64,000 bases of DNA from assembly GCF_014648395.1 (NCBI RefSeq), contig NZ_BMRA01000002.1, positions 528,113-592,112 of the forward strand, in the 5' to 3' direction. This DNA comes from Micromonospora fulviviridis (GTDB lineage Bacteria; Actinomycetota; Actinomycetes; Mycobacteriales; Micromonosporaceae). The translations under genes and the position numbers were made by a program. Below are positions 16,398 through 24,165 of this stretch, piece after piece. Below the pieces are notes generated by a model. It did not search any database. It was not told the DNA's origin and saw only the letters and a program-made list of their open reading frames with translations. The stretch's first letter is position 1. Each line of letters begins with the position of its first letter.

Positions 16398-17159
16398 TCA
16401 GGAGCGGCGGGGAGCGAAGCCGTACGGCAGCTCCAGGCGGTGCTGCGCCAGCAGCGCCTCGTCGGAGAGCAGCTCCAGCGTGGGAGCGTCGGCGACGATG
16501 CGGCCCGCGTCCAGGATCACCGCGCGGTCGCAGAGCTCCGCCGCGTACGGCAGGTCGTGCGTGACCATGAGCAGGGTCACCGGGAGGCCGCGCAGGATCT
16601 CCGCCAGCTCCCGGCGAGCGGCCGGATCGAGGTTGGACGACGGCTCGTCCAGCACCAGGATCTCCGGGCGCATGGCGAGCACGGTGGCCACCGCCACCCG
16701 GCGGCGCTGCCCGAAGGAGAGGTGGTGCGGCGCCCGGTCCCGGTGCTCGCCCATCCCCACGGCGGCGAGCGCCTCGTCCACCCGGGCAGCCAGCTCCGCC
16801 CCGCGCAGCCCCAGGTTGGCCGGCCCGAACGCCACGTCCTCGGCGACGGTGGGCAGGAAGAGCTGGTCGTCCGGGTCCTGGAAGACGATGCCCACCCGGC
16901 GGCGGATCTCGGCCAGGGTGTCCCGGTCCCGGCTCACCGCCAGGCCGCCGACGCTGACCGTCCCCTCGGTCGGGGTGAGGATGCCGTTGAGGTGCAGCAC
17001 CAGGGTGGTCTTGCCGGCGCCGTTCGGCCCGAGCAGCGCCACCCGGTCGCCGCGCGGCACGGTCAGGTCCACCCCGTGCAGGGCGACGTGACCGTCCGGG
17101 TACGCGTACCGGACGCCACGGACGTCCAGGGAGGGCGGCTGCTGCACGTACCCGATCAT
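16398..17159 (-). CDS. ECF/CbiO-type metal transporter ATPase
   Basis: The 253-residue ABC ATPase shows Walker A GPNGAGKTT, Q-loop FQDPDDQLF, signature LSFGQRRRVA, Walker B ILVLDEPSSNLDP and switch His in VTHDLPY. The FQDPDDQLF version is typical of CbiO/EcfA ATPases. It energises metal uptake with the M, N-like and Q proteins upstream. Its ATG overlaps the permease stop by 4 nt (ATGA). It is the last gene of the operon. Confidence 0.9.
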   Translation of the reverse strand: MIGYVQQPPSLDVRGVRYAYPDGHVALHGVDLTVPRGDRVALLGPNGAGKTTLVLHLNGILTPTEGTVSVGGLAVSRDRDTLAEIRRRVGIVFQDPDDQLFLPTVAEDVAFGPANLGLRGAELAARVDEALAAVGMGEHRDRAPHHLSFGQRRRVAVATVLAMRPEILVLDEPSSNLDPAARRELAEILRGLPVTLLMVTHDLPYAAELCDRAVILDAGRIVADAPTLELLSDEALLAQHRLELPYGFAPRRS

Positions 17160-17926
17160 GTCAGGACGAGCGCGACGGCGGCGATGGAGGCCGCGATCAC
17201 CGGCACCGTCGCGGCGGCCGCCCACTGGCCGGCGGTGGCCGCGCCCGCGCCCTGCCACACCGCCGGCATCCGGCCGGTGTAGCCGCGGGAGACCATGGCC
17301 AGGTAGACCCGCTCGCCCCGCTCGAAGGCACGCAGGAAAAGCGCGCCCACGCCGGCGGCGAAACCGCGCAGCTGCCAGAGGAAGCGCGGGTCGTCGCCCC
17401 GGGACACCCGGGCCACCCGCATCCGCCGGGCCTCCCCCACCAGCACGTCGAGGTAGCGCAGCATGAAGGTGGCGATCTGGGTGAGGATCTGCGGGCAGCG
17501 CAGCCGGTCCAGGCCGACGATGAGGTCCCGCGTCGTCGTGGTCGCCGCCAGCAGGAGCGACGCGAGTACGCCGAGCGTGCCCTTGGCCAGGATGTTCCAC
17601 GCGCCGTGCAGCCCGTCGACGGAGAGGCTCAGCCCGGCCACCTCGACCCGCTCCCCGGTGCCGAAGAACGGCAGCGCGAACGCGAACAGCACGAACGGCA
17701 GCTCGATCAGCGCCCGGCCGAGCAGCCAGCGCGGCCCCACCCGGGCCAGCGCCGCCACGGCGCCGACCAGCAGGGCGTAGCCGCCGAAGGCCCAGTACGC
17801 CTCCCGGGGCGTGGCGACCACCGCGACGGTGAACAGCACCATCGCGACGATCTTCACCTCCGGCGGGAGGCGGTGCACCCGGGAGGACGACTCGCGGTAG
17901 AGCACGTGGGCGTGACCGGCACCCAT
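17156..17926 (-). CDS. ECF transporter T component (CbiQ/NikQ)
   Basis: The 256-residue membrane protein has five to six helices and the two Arg-containing coupling motifs of EcfT proteins, seen as EARRMRVARVSRG and ERGERVYLAMVSRGY. These helices clasp the ATPase. The N terminus carries His residues (MGAGHAHVLYRESSSRVH). It lies 7 bp after the N-like gene and overlaps the ATPase by 4 nt. Confidence 0.88.
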   Translation of the reverse strand: MGAGHAHVLYRESSSRVHRLPPEVKIVAMVLFTVAVVATPREAYWAFGGYALLVGAVAALARVGPRWLLGRALIELPFVLFAFALPFFGTGERVEVAGLSLSVDGLHGAWNILAKGTLGVLASLLLAATTTTRDLIVGLDRLRCPQILTQIATFMLRYLDVLVGEARRMRVARVSRGDDPRFLWQLRGFAAGVGALFLRAFERGERVYLAMVSRGYTGRMPAVWQGAGAATAGQWAAAATVPVIAASIAAVALVLT

Positions 17927-17933
17927 CGGGGGC

Positions 17934-18392
17934 TCAGCGGGTGCCGGCGGCGCGCGCCGGACGCTCGTCGCCGGCGCGCCCGCTGCCGGGGCCGGCCTGG
18001 TCGCTCGCCGGCCCGGCCGTCGCTCCGGTCCCCGGGACGGTGGCCGAGCCGGTCGCCGGGCCGCGGCGGCGGGCCAGCCAGAACAGGCCGCCGCCGAGGG
18101 CGAAGGTGAGCAGCACGCCCAGCACGCCGGACAGGCCGGTGGAGAGGAAGCCGTTGCTCACCCCCCGCACGCCGTAGTCGGCGAGCGGGCTGTCGGCCAG
18201 CTCGTGGTCCTTCGCCTGCTGGGCCGGGCAGCTGCCGCCGGTGATCTCGCCGTCGGCGTTCACCGTGCAGCCCTTGAGCAGCGACGAGTCGAGCCCGTCC
18301 GGGTGCGCCGAGGCGTAGTTGCTCACCACGCCGGCCAGCAGCAGGGCGACCAGCAGGCCGCCGAGGACGAACGGCCAGGGACGCTTGCTCAT
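17934..18392 (-). CDS. PDGLE-domain (CbiN-like) transporter subunit
   Basis: The 152-residue protein has two membrane segments around an extracytoplasmic loop. The loop has the family signature HPDGLDSS and a Cys pair (LKGCTVN and GGSCPAQ). A long Ala/Pro/Gly tail follows the second helix (WLARRRG). PDGLE/CbiN proteins assist metal loading of the M subunit. Its ATG overlaps the stop of the M gene by 4 nt. Confidence 0.8.
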   Translation of the reverse strand: MSKRPWPFVLGGLLVALLLAGVVSNYASAHPDGLDSSLLKGCTVNADGEITGGSCPAQQAKDHELADSPLADYGVRGVSNGFLSTGLSGVLGVLLTFALGGGLFWLARRRGPATGSATVPGTGATAGPASDQAGPGSGRAGDERPARAAGTR

Positions 18393-19093
18393 CGGGCACC
18401 TCCGGCGACCGGGACGGCGGGAGCCGGCACGGCCGGCTTCAGGGCGCGCAGGGCGTACACCAGATCGGGGCGGACCTTGGCGACGGTGACCACGGTGGTC
18501 GCGGTGATCAGGCCCTCGCCGATGCCGATCAGCAGGTGGACGCCGGCCATCGTGCCGGCCAGCCCGGTGAGGTTGCCGCCCAGGTCGGTGGTGCCGCCGA
18601 GCCAGTACTGGAGCACGAAGCCCTGGGACGCCACCACGACGCTGACCAGCGCGGAGACGAAGGCGGTGACGGCGAGCCCGGTCGGGGTGCGCGGGAGGAC
18701 CCGCAGCAGCAGCGCGATCAGCACGTACGCGGCGGCGGTGCCGAGCAGCGCCATGTTGGTGATGTTGAGGCCGAGCATGGCCACCCCGCCGTCGCCGAAG
18801 ACCAGCGCCTGCACGACCAGCACCACGGCGACGCAGAGCGCGCCGACCCACGGGCCGACCAGCATCGCGGCGAGGGCGCCACCGAGCAGGTGGCCGCTGA
18901 CCCCGGCCGTGAAGATCGGGAAGTTGAGCATCTGCACGGCGAAGATGAACGCGGCCACCAGGCCGGCCATCGGGGCCAGCCGGTCGTCGAGGTCACGGCG
19001 CCCACGCAGCACGCAGAAGGTGAGCACGGCCAGCGCGAGGGCCGCGAACACCGCGGCGACGGGACCGTCGATGATCCCGTTGGAGATGTGCAT
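18389..19093 (-). CDS. ECF transporter S component for Ni/Co (CbiM/NikM)
   Basis: The 234-residue protein begins Met-His-Ile-Ser-Asn-Gly. In CbiM/NikM the free N terminus and His2 bind the metal. The ATG at 19093 is therefore chosen over the in-frame GTG at 19108, which would bury His2. Six or seven helices follow, with the conserved NFPIFTAGVSGHLLGGALAA and GVHLLIGIGEGLITA. No cobalamin riboswitch is seen upstream, but a Nur-like box is, so nickel is the more likely substrate. It is the first gene of the M-N-Q-O operon. Confidence 0.88.
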   Translation of the reverse strand: MHISNGIIDGPVAAVFAALALAVLTFCVLRGRRDLDDRLAPMAGLVAAFIFAVQMLNFPIFTAGVSGHLLGGALAAMLVGPWVGALCVAVVLVVQALVFGDGGVAMLGLNITNMALLGTAAAYVLIALLLRVLPRTPTGLAVTAFVSALVSVVVASQGFVLQYWLGGTTDLGGNLTGLAGTMAGVHLLIGIGEGLITATTVVTVAKVRPDLVYALRALKPAVPAPAVPVAGGAR

Positions 19094-19134
19094 CGCCAGG
19101 GTTTCCACCCGCTGAGCTTATTTGCGCACGGTCG

Positions 19135-19157
19135 TTGTTGCCAATCCATTGCAACAA
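19135..19157 (-). promoter_or_regulatory. Nur-like operator
   Basis: On the minus strand TTGCAA-TGGAT-TGGCAA (19138-19154) differs by one base from the TTGCAA-N5-TTGCAA box of the nickel-responsive Fur-family repressor Nur. The palindrome extends to TTGTTGC/GCAACAA arms (19135-19141, 19151-19157). It sits 42 bp before the M gene start. Confidence 0.6.
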
Positions 19158-19230
19158 GCCATGGTGATCATCACGCGAGCGGCGCGTCGCCACCCGCGCC
19201 GGACCCGACGGCGGCGGTATCGTCAGCGCC

Positions 19231-19701
19231 ATGACCGACCGCCTGAACCCCGGCGACCCCGCCCCCGAGTTCACCCTCCCCACCGACACCGGCGGGACCC
19301 TGTCCCTGGCCGACCTGCGCGGACGCAAGGTCATCCTGTACGCGTACCCGGCCGCCATGACGCCCGGCTGCACCAAGCAGGCCTGCGACTTCCGCGACTC
19401 GCTCGCCTCGCTCCAGGCCGCCGGCTACGAGGTGGTCGGCATCTCCCCCGACAAGCCGGAGAAGCTGGCCAAGTTCCGCGACCGGGACGCCATCACCTTC
19501 CCGCTGGTCGCCGACACCGACAAGGCCGTGCTGACCGCGTACGGCGCGTTCGGCGAGAAGCAGATGTACGGCCGGACCGTCACCGGGGTGATCCGCTCGA
19601 CCTTCGTCATCGACGAGGACGGGAAGATCGAGCGGGCGCTCTACAACGTCAAGGCCACCGGACACGTCGCCAAGCTGCGCCGGGACCTCGGCCTCGACTG
19701 A
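19231..19701 (+). CDS. bcp: Thioredoxin-dependent peroxiredoxin (Bcp/PrxQ)
   Basis: The 156-residue protein has the peroxiredoxin site YPAAMTPGCTKQACDFRD, with the peroxidatic Cys in PGCT and the resolving Cys five residues later as in alpha-type PrxQ. PAAMTPGC replaces the usual YPKDNTPGC, still keeping Pro-Thr-Cys spacing. It reduces peroxides in the cytoplasm. TATCGT lies 7 nt before the ATG, so the message may be leaderless. It is divergent from the metal transporter. Confidence 0.9.
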   Translation: MTDRLNPGDPAPEFTLPTDTGGTLSLADLRGRKVILYAYPAAMTPGCTKQACDFRDSLASLQAAGYEVVGISPDKPEKLAKFRDRDAITFPLVADTDKAVLTAYGAFGEKQMYGRTVTGVIRSTFVIDEDGKIERALYNVKATGHVAKLRRDLGLD

Positions 19702-19731
19702 GCTGTCACAGGCCGCCACTACCCTGCGTGC

Positions 19732-20094
19732 ATGCCTCGCTACAAACACTCTCCGGAGACGCTGTCGGCAGCAGCGGCAAAGGCACGGAGCATCGCGGAG
19801 GTGCTTCGGCTGCTGGGCATACCGATGAGCGGCGGCTCGCACGCCCACATCAGCCGGCAGCTGAAGCGCTTCGGCATCGACACCTCACACTTCACCGGGC
19901 AGGGGCACAACCGCGGAGTGCGGGGTCGTCGGCAGGCACCGTCGGAGACTCTGGTCCGGCTGCCACCGGACGCGAACAGAACACCCGGCTTCCGGCTCCG
20001 GCGCGCCCTTGCTGCCATCGGCGTGCCCGAACGATGTGAGATCTGCGGCCTTGGCCCGAGGTGGCAGGACGCGCCACTCCTCCACGTCGACCAC
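19732..20094 (+). pseudogene. HNH endonuclease, 5' part (split by IS element)
   Basis: These 121 codons encode the N-terminal half of an HNH protein: an HTH-like region (EVLRLLGI), then HISRQLKRFGIDTSHFTGQG, CEICGLG as the first Cys pair, and LLHVDH, the first half of the HNH motif. Reading is interrupted after His121 by the IS200/IS605 element. Removing bases 20095-21860 joins CAC directly to ATC and restores HVDH-INGDRLDNRPSNL in frame. TACCCT lies exactly 6 nt before the ATG, a leaderless layout. As it stands the gene should make a truncated, inactive protein. Confidence 0.85.
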
Positions 20095-20250
20095 TTGACT
20101 TCCTCCCCGTGCCTGAAGGTCGGGGGATTCCCGTGGCTGAGGCGCGTTCACGCCGCGAGCCGTTCGGGTGGTTGGCGCTTCACAGACAGCCCTGCGGCTA
20201 GGTCTCCACGCCCTGTTACCGCCAGCCCGGCGGCGAGGATGTTCTTGGCC
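20095..20250 (-). ncRNA. Probable omegaRNA (reRNA) of TnpB; 5' boundary uncertain
   Basis: In IS200/IS605 elements the guide RNA comes from the 3' end of tnpB and the right end of the element. The terminal hairpin and final bases GGAAGTCAA lie at 20095-20127. The guide would be read from the flanking HNH sequence, starting GTGGTCGACGTGGAGG on the minus strand. That guide plus the TTGAT TAM matches the empty HNH site. The 5' limit given is only a guess. Confidence 0.4.
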
Positions 20251-21365
20251 GCGTTCACGTCGGCGTGGTCCTGATGGCCGCAGGCGACGCACCGGAAGAC
20301 CGCTTGGCTCTCGCGGGACTCCGAGGCGACATGCTTGCAGGCGTTGCAGGTCTGCGACGTATACGCCGGATTGACCTTCTCGATCTTTGCCCCGTGGTAG
20401 CGGGCGGCGTGTTCCAGCTTGAGCAGGAATACGCCCCACCCTTTGGCGAGGATGGCCCGGTTCAGGCCGGCCTTCTGGCGGACGTTACGGCCGGGCTGCT
20501 CAACGGTGCCCTTCGCGCTGGCCGTCATGTTCTTGATCCGCAGGTCCTCGACAGCGACCATGCCGTGCTCGCGGACCAGGCGCACGGCGGTCTGCACGGC
20601 GAAGTCAGCTCTGCGGGCCCGGATACGGGCGTTGAGCCGGCCGAGTTGCGCGCGGGTAGCGTCGCGACGTTTCGATCCGCGGTTGCGGCCATAGACCCGC
20701 AGCGACCGCGATAGGCGCTGCTGCAACCGCTTGAGCCGGGCCGCCTCGCCTGCAGTGACGAACTCCCGCTCGTCCAGCCCCCCGTCAGAGGTGGCCACAG
20801 CCACGGCCACACCCCGGTCCACACCGACCGGCGGCTTACCGTTCGGGGCAACCTCGGTCCCGCCGTCCTCGACGCAGAACGAGATGTACCAGCGTCCGCC
20901 GTCACGCAAGACGGTGGCGTTGCGGATGGCGCCACCCAACGGCCTGGTCCACCGAAACCTGACCGGCCCGAACTTCGGCAGCCGCACCTCAGCCCACCTG
21001 CGGTTCAGTCGCTGCACCGCGATGTGCTTGGGGTCGGGAAACCGGAACGACGGGGCCGTGCGGGCCCTGGACCGCCAGCGCACCTTCCACGTGCCATGCG
21101 TCTTGCACGCCCGGTCCAGGTCCCGCAGGGTTTGCTGCAACGTGTGCGACGGCGCGTCGGCCAACCACGCGCAGTCCGGGTCCTTCTTCGCCTCGGCCAT
21201 CTGCCCGGCCTGCTCGTTGTAGCCGATGAACGCGCCACGGCGGCGGTACTCACGGCGCTGCTCCAACGCCGTGTTCCACACCGCCCGACACACCGCACCG
21301 ACCTGTTCGGCGTAGGCGGCCTGCTCGTCGGTGAAGGCGAGGAGATAGCGGCGGCCGGTCAGCAT
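20148..21365 (-). CDS. tnpB: TnpB RNA-guided endonuclease
   Basis: The 405-residue protein has the split RuvC site apparently intact: Asp183 in GVDRG, Glu273 in AVEDL and Asp369 in HADVNAAKN. The zinc finger cysteines are 340, 343, 359 and 362 (CNAC, CVAC). The N-terminal wedge region and the Arg-rich bridge are present. TnpB cuts TTGAT-flanked DNA matching its omegaRNA and so favours retention of the element after excision. Its ATG follows the tnpA stop directly. Length and motifs suggest it is functional. Confidence 0.93.
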   Translation of the reverse strand: MLTGRRYLLAFTDEQAAYAEQVGAVCRAVWNTALEQRREYRRRGAFIGYNEQAGQMAEAKKDPDCAWLADAPSHTLQQTLRDLDRACKTHGTWKVRWRSRARTAPSFRFPDPKHIAVQRLNRRWAEVRLPKFGPVRFRWTRPLGGAIRNATVLRDGGRWYISFCVEDGGTEVAPNGKPPVGVDRGVAVAVATSDGGLDEREFVTAGEAARLKRLQQRLSRSLRVYGRNRGSKRRDATRAQLGRLNARIRARRADFAVQTAVRLVREHGMVAVEDLRIKNMTASAKGTVEQPGRNVRQKAGLNRAILAKGWGVFLLKLEHAARYHGAKIEKVNPAYTSQTCNACKHVASESRESQAVFRCVACGHQDHADVNAAKNILAAGLAVTGRGDLAAGLSVKRQPPERLAA

Positions 21366-21764
21366 TCAGCGGCCCTTCTGCTGCTCGACATACTCCTCCA
21401 CCGCTGCCAGCGGGGCGTCACCGGTGGTCGCCACGAAGTACGAGTTCGTCCACAAGGTCGGCAGCCGGGAACGCAGCGACGGGAACTCCTCACGCAGCAC
21501 CCGAGACGTCCGCGCCTTGATCGCCTTGACGAGCTTGTGGACACCGAACTGCGGGTCCACCTCGACCAGCAGGTGAACACGGTCAGGCATGACCTCCAGC
21601 GCCACCAGCCACGCCCCTTTCTCCTCCACCACCTCACGGATGAGCTGCTTCAACCGCTCCTCGATCCGGCCGCCGAGCACCCGGCGTCGGTACTTCGAGC
21701 ACCACACGACGTGGAAAGCGCACTGGAACACGACGTTGCTGTTCGACCGCAGGGCAACGGACAC
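21366..21764 (-). CDS. tnpA: IS200-like Y1 transposase TnpA with altered HUH motif
   Basis: The 132-residue protein (GTG start; an ATG at 21818 would add 18 residues) matches Y1 transposases: FHVVWCSKYRRR near the N terminus and YVEQQKG with catalytic Tyr125. The metal-binding HUH motif, normally PDHVHLL, reads PDRVHLL here: Arg62 (codon CGT, 21579-21581) replaces the first His, one base away from CAT. His64 remains. The change may reduce or abolish single-strand transposition, leaving an element that TnpB could still protect but TnpA might not move. Confidence 0.85.
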   Translation of the reverse strand: MSVALRSNSNVVFQCAFHVVWCSKYRRRVLGGRIEERLKQLIREVVEEKGAWLVALEVMPDRVHLLVEVDPQFGVHKLVKAIKARTSRVLREEFPSLRSRLPTLWTNSYFVATTGDAPLAAVEEYVEQQKGR

Positions 21765-21860
21765 CCCCGCAATATACAGCCTCGTGCTATCTACTGTCCG
21801 TCCGAAATTGATACGCACGGCCCACAGCTAAAGCCGGGGGCCCGCGCACTACGCACTTCG

Positions 21861-22391
21861 ATCAACGGCGACCGGCTCGACAACCGGCCATCCAATCTGC
21901 GGCTGCTGTGTCCCAACTGTCACAGCCAGACGGCAACCTATGCCGGCCGCGTCCGGACGCAGGCCGACGCGCCAGCCTTGCCGGACGTCTCGGCTCAGGA
22001 GAGTTCAGGCGACCCATCGCCGGACGCTGAGGCATTGATCAGGAAGGTCAGCGCGGGTCACGTGACGACCGTGGAGGCCGCCCACCTCCTCGGCTGCACG
22101 AGAGACCACGTGAGCAGGATGCGGCGGCGCCTCGACGCGACTGGGACCATCGCACCGCCACCGCGGGTCCGTGACCGGCCGGTCCGGCACCGGTTCCGGG
22201 ATTCGGTCATCCGTTTCGCGCTGGCGCACCCTCAGGCCGGCTCCCGGAAGATCGCCTCGGCGTTGACCGACGCCTCAGACGCCGGCGCGGCGATCAGTCA
22301 TCGCACCGTCCAGGAAATCCTCCGGGAGGCCGGGCTCACCACGCCGGAGGCCCGACGCTCTAGACTCAGCAGGTCTGCGGGAGTGGCGTAA
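21861..22391 (+). pseudogene. HNH endonuclease, 3' part (split by IS element)
   Basis: These 176 codons continue the HNH protein in frame once the element is removed: INGDRLDNRPSNLRLLCPNCHSQT holds the N and H of HNH and the second zinc pair CPNC. A C-terminal extension of about 130 residues carries an HTH-like VTTVEAAHLLGCTRDHVSRM, so DNA recognition may be more than the HNH fold. The rebuilt protein is 297 residues. The last five codons and the stop lie inside tRNA-Leu (22377-22463), an odd overlap. Confidence 0.82.
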
Positions 22392-22463
22392 CAGGCAGCC
22401 GCGATAGGTTTAGGTCCTATTGTCCGAAAGGACGTGGGGGTTCGACTCCCCTCTCCCGCACCA
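22377..22463 (+). tRNA. tRNA-Leu (anticodon TAG)
   Basis: A type II tRNA with acceptor GCGGGAG/CTCCCGC, anticodon stem ATAGG/CCTAT with loop TTTAGGT, a long variable arm (TGTCCGAAAGGACG), T arm GGTTCGACTCC and encoded CCA. Its first 15 nt overlap the end of the HNH reading frame. Confidence 0.95.
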
Positions 22464-22518
22464 GCCCGATGTCATGAAGGTCACGAACGCGGGTTCACGT
22501 CGCGTCGCCTCGCGCAGG

Positions 22519-23058
22519 ATGGCGGGCGTGAACCTGCGTTTCGTCCTGGACCCCGACCTCACCCCCGAGCTGCGCGAGCAGATCATCGCCCTCTGGGTGG
22601 ACGTGACCAACGCCGGCGGCGCGGTCGGCTTCGTCGCCCCGGTGACCGAGGCCGAGGTGCGGCCCGTGGCCGCGGCCACCTTCGCGGCGATCACCGACGG
22701 GCCGGACCGGCTGCTGGCCGGCTACGAGGGGGACCGCCTGGTCGGCGTCCTGATCATCGGGGACAACCGGTTCCACCTGAAGACGCACTGGCGGGTGCTG
22801 AAGCGGGTCATGGTGCACCCCGACACACAGGGGCGCGGCCACGGCGCGGCGCTCATGCGCGAGGCGGAGCGGATCGGCCGGGAACTGGGCCTGGCGGCGC
22901 TGCACGTGACGGTCCGGGACGGGCTGGGCCTGGGTGGCTTCTACGAGCGCCTCGGCTACCGCGAGGTCGGCCGGCTGCCGGGCGCTCTCCGGCTCGCACC
23001 CGGCGACGACCGGGACGAGGTCTTCATGTGGCTCGACCTGGACCCCGCCGCGGCCTGA
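22519..23058 (+). CDS. GNAT-family N-acetyltransferase
   Basis: The 179-residue protein has the acetyl-CoA loop VMVHPDTQGRGHGAALMREAE (motif A, Q/R-x-x-G-x-G/A) and the C-terminal YERLGYREVGRLPG (motif B). The acceptor substrate is unknown. The ATG at 22519 is tentative: GTG at 22528 and ATG at 22471 are in frame, and no strong ribosome site separates them. It stands alone between tRNA-Leu and the convergent expansin gene. Confidence 0.8.
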   Translation: MAGVNLRFVLDPDLTPELREQIIALWVDVTNAGGAVGFVAPVTEAEVRPVAAATFAAITDGPDRLLAGYEGDRLVGVLIIGDNRFHLKTHWRVLKRVMVHPDTQGRGHGAALMREAERIGRELGLAALHVTVRDGLGLGGFYERLGYREVGRLPGALRLAPGDDRDEVFMWLDLDPAAA

Positions 23059-23076
23059 CTCCGCCTCCCGCTGCGG

Positions 23077-24087
23077 TCAGCCGCAGCCGGCGGGGACCGG
23101 GGCGAGGCTGGCCGGCGGCGCGGCGGCCGCGTCCACCACGGCGGGGGTGCCGGGCGGTGCGGTGGTCGCCGGGCTGGCGGAGGCGCTGGGCCGCGAGCTG
23201 GGCCGGGCCGACGGCGAGCGGCTGGGCGTGGCCGACCGGGCCGGGGCGGCGGCGCCGTACATCCGGACTGTGCTGCGCTGGACCTGGCCGGGGAGCATGC
23301 GGATGCCGGTGGCGGTGGCGCGGTGGCCGTACACGTCGGTGACCCGGATGGTGTACGGCCCGGGGCCGGCGCCGGAGGGGATGAGCCAGTAGTTGTAGTC
23401 CTCGCGGGCGGCGGCGCGCCAGGACCCGCCCTGCCGCACCTCGACGGCGCGCAGCGGGTTGCCGTGGTCGCCGACCAGGACGGCGAACCACCACTGGGAG
23501 GCGCCCTCCTTCACGCGGAAGGTGAGCGGGCCGGGCAGCGGCGGGTCGACGACCGCGCGGTAGCTGACCTTGACGACGCCCTGCACGGGGTCGGCGATCC
23601 GGGCGAACGCCTCGGCGGAGAGGTCGAGGTGGCCGGGTTCGCACTCCGGGCACTGGTCCATGACGAGGACGCGGACGGTTCCCTTGGGGCCGGTGACGTC
23701 GAGGTGGCCGCCGCAGGACGCGCCGGCCGCGTACTCGGTGGGGCCGAGGGCGACGTAAAGCCGGTTGGCGGGCGCGGTGGGCCGCGAGCAGTTGCCGCCG
23801 GCCCCCTTCGAGTCGTAGAAGGTGGCTTTTCCGGTGTGGACGGTGCCGCCGATCGGCGGGGCGGCGAGCGCCCCGACGGGCAGGGCGCGGGGCGGCGGGG
23901 CGGCGCAGGCGGGGGCGGCGCCGCCGCGTACCGCGAGGATCACGGCGACCACGGCGGCGAGCGCGGCGAGGCCGCCGGCGGCGAGCCACCGGCGCGGGCC
24001 GGCCGGCGCACGGCGGCGGCCGGCCCGGGTGGGCCGGTGTTCGTCCGCGGCGGGCAGGGGGCGGCTGGGAGCGCTGCCGTCGGTCAC
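23077..24087 (-). CDS. Secreted/membrane-anchored bacterial expansin
   Basis: The 336-residue protein has a basic cytoplasmic start, one membrane segment (WLAAGGLAALAAVVAVILAV), an expansin D1 double-psi barrel and a D2 domain of CBM63 type. D1 spans GKATFYDSKGAGGNCS to VMDQCPECEPGHLDLS, and its HLDLS holds the essential Asp. D2 contains KEGASQWWFAVLV and LREDYNYW-like aromatic residues, followed by a Ser/Pro/Ala-rich tail. Expansins loosen cellulose or peptidoglycan contacts without hydrolysis. The start is GTG at 24087. A GH10 xylanase lies about 2 kb away. Confidence 0.85.
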   Translation of the reverse strand: MTDGSAPSRPLPAADEHRPTRAGRRRAPAGPRRWLAAGGLAALAAVVAVILAVRGGAAPACAAPPPRALPVGALAAPPIGGTVHTGKATFYDSKGAGGNCSRPTAPANRLYVALGPTEYAAGASCGGHLDVTGPKGTVRVLVMDQCPECEPGHLDLSAEAFARIADPVQGVVKVSYRAVVDPPLPGPLTFRVKEGASQWWFAVLVGDHGNPLRAVEVRQGGSWRAAAREDYNYWLIPSGAGPGPYTIRVTDVYGHRATATGIRMLPGQVQRSTVRMYGAAAPARSATPSRSPSARPSSRPSASASPATTAPPGTPAVVDAAAAPPASLAPVPAGCG

Positions 24088-24165
24088 GCCGGTCGATGCT
24101 GCCGGACCGGTGGGGCGCCGGACAAGCGGGCTAAGCGAAAGCTAAGACGGGTTCACACGGGACCG

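Larger units (their letters stand above)
20095..21860 (-). mobile_element. IS200/IS605-family element with tnpA and tnpB
   Basis: The 1,766-bp element lies on the minus strand. Its left end abuts TTGAT (read on the minus strand; 21861-21865), the target/TAM known for ISDra2-type elements, and there is no target duplication. Both ends carry imperfect hairpins: 20104-20127 (CCCC...GGGG around CCTGAAGG) and 21819-21842 (GGCCC...GGGCC). The boundaries are set by the fact that exact removal restores the HNH reading frame and motif. It encodes TnpA then TnpB, with stop TGA followed at once by ATG. Confidence 0.9.

Noticed and set aside
18389..19108. GTG start at 19108 for the M subunit
   Set aside because: It would place five residues before Met-His and remove the metal-binding N terminus known for the family.
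19094..19230. Cobalamin riboswitch before the metal importer
   Set aside because: No B12-box-like sequence is present and the gap is only about 140 bp.
19732..22391. Two independent genes for the HNH fragments
   Set aside because: Exact deletion of the element rejoins one continuous HNH protein, so they are parts of one disrupted gene.
23071..23086. Terminator between the acetyltransferase and expansin genes
   Set aside because: The stem CTGCGG/CCGCAG is only 6 bp and includes the expansin stop, too weak to call.
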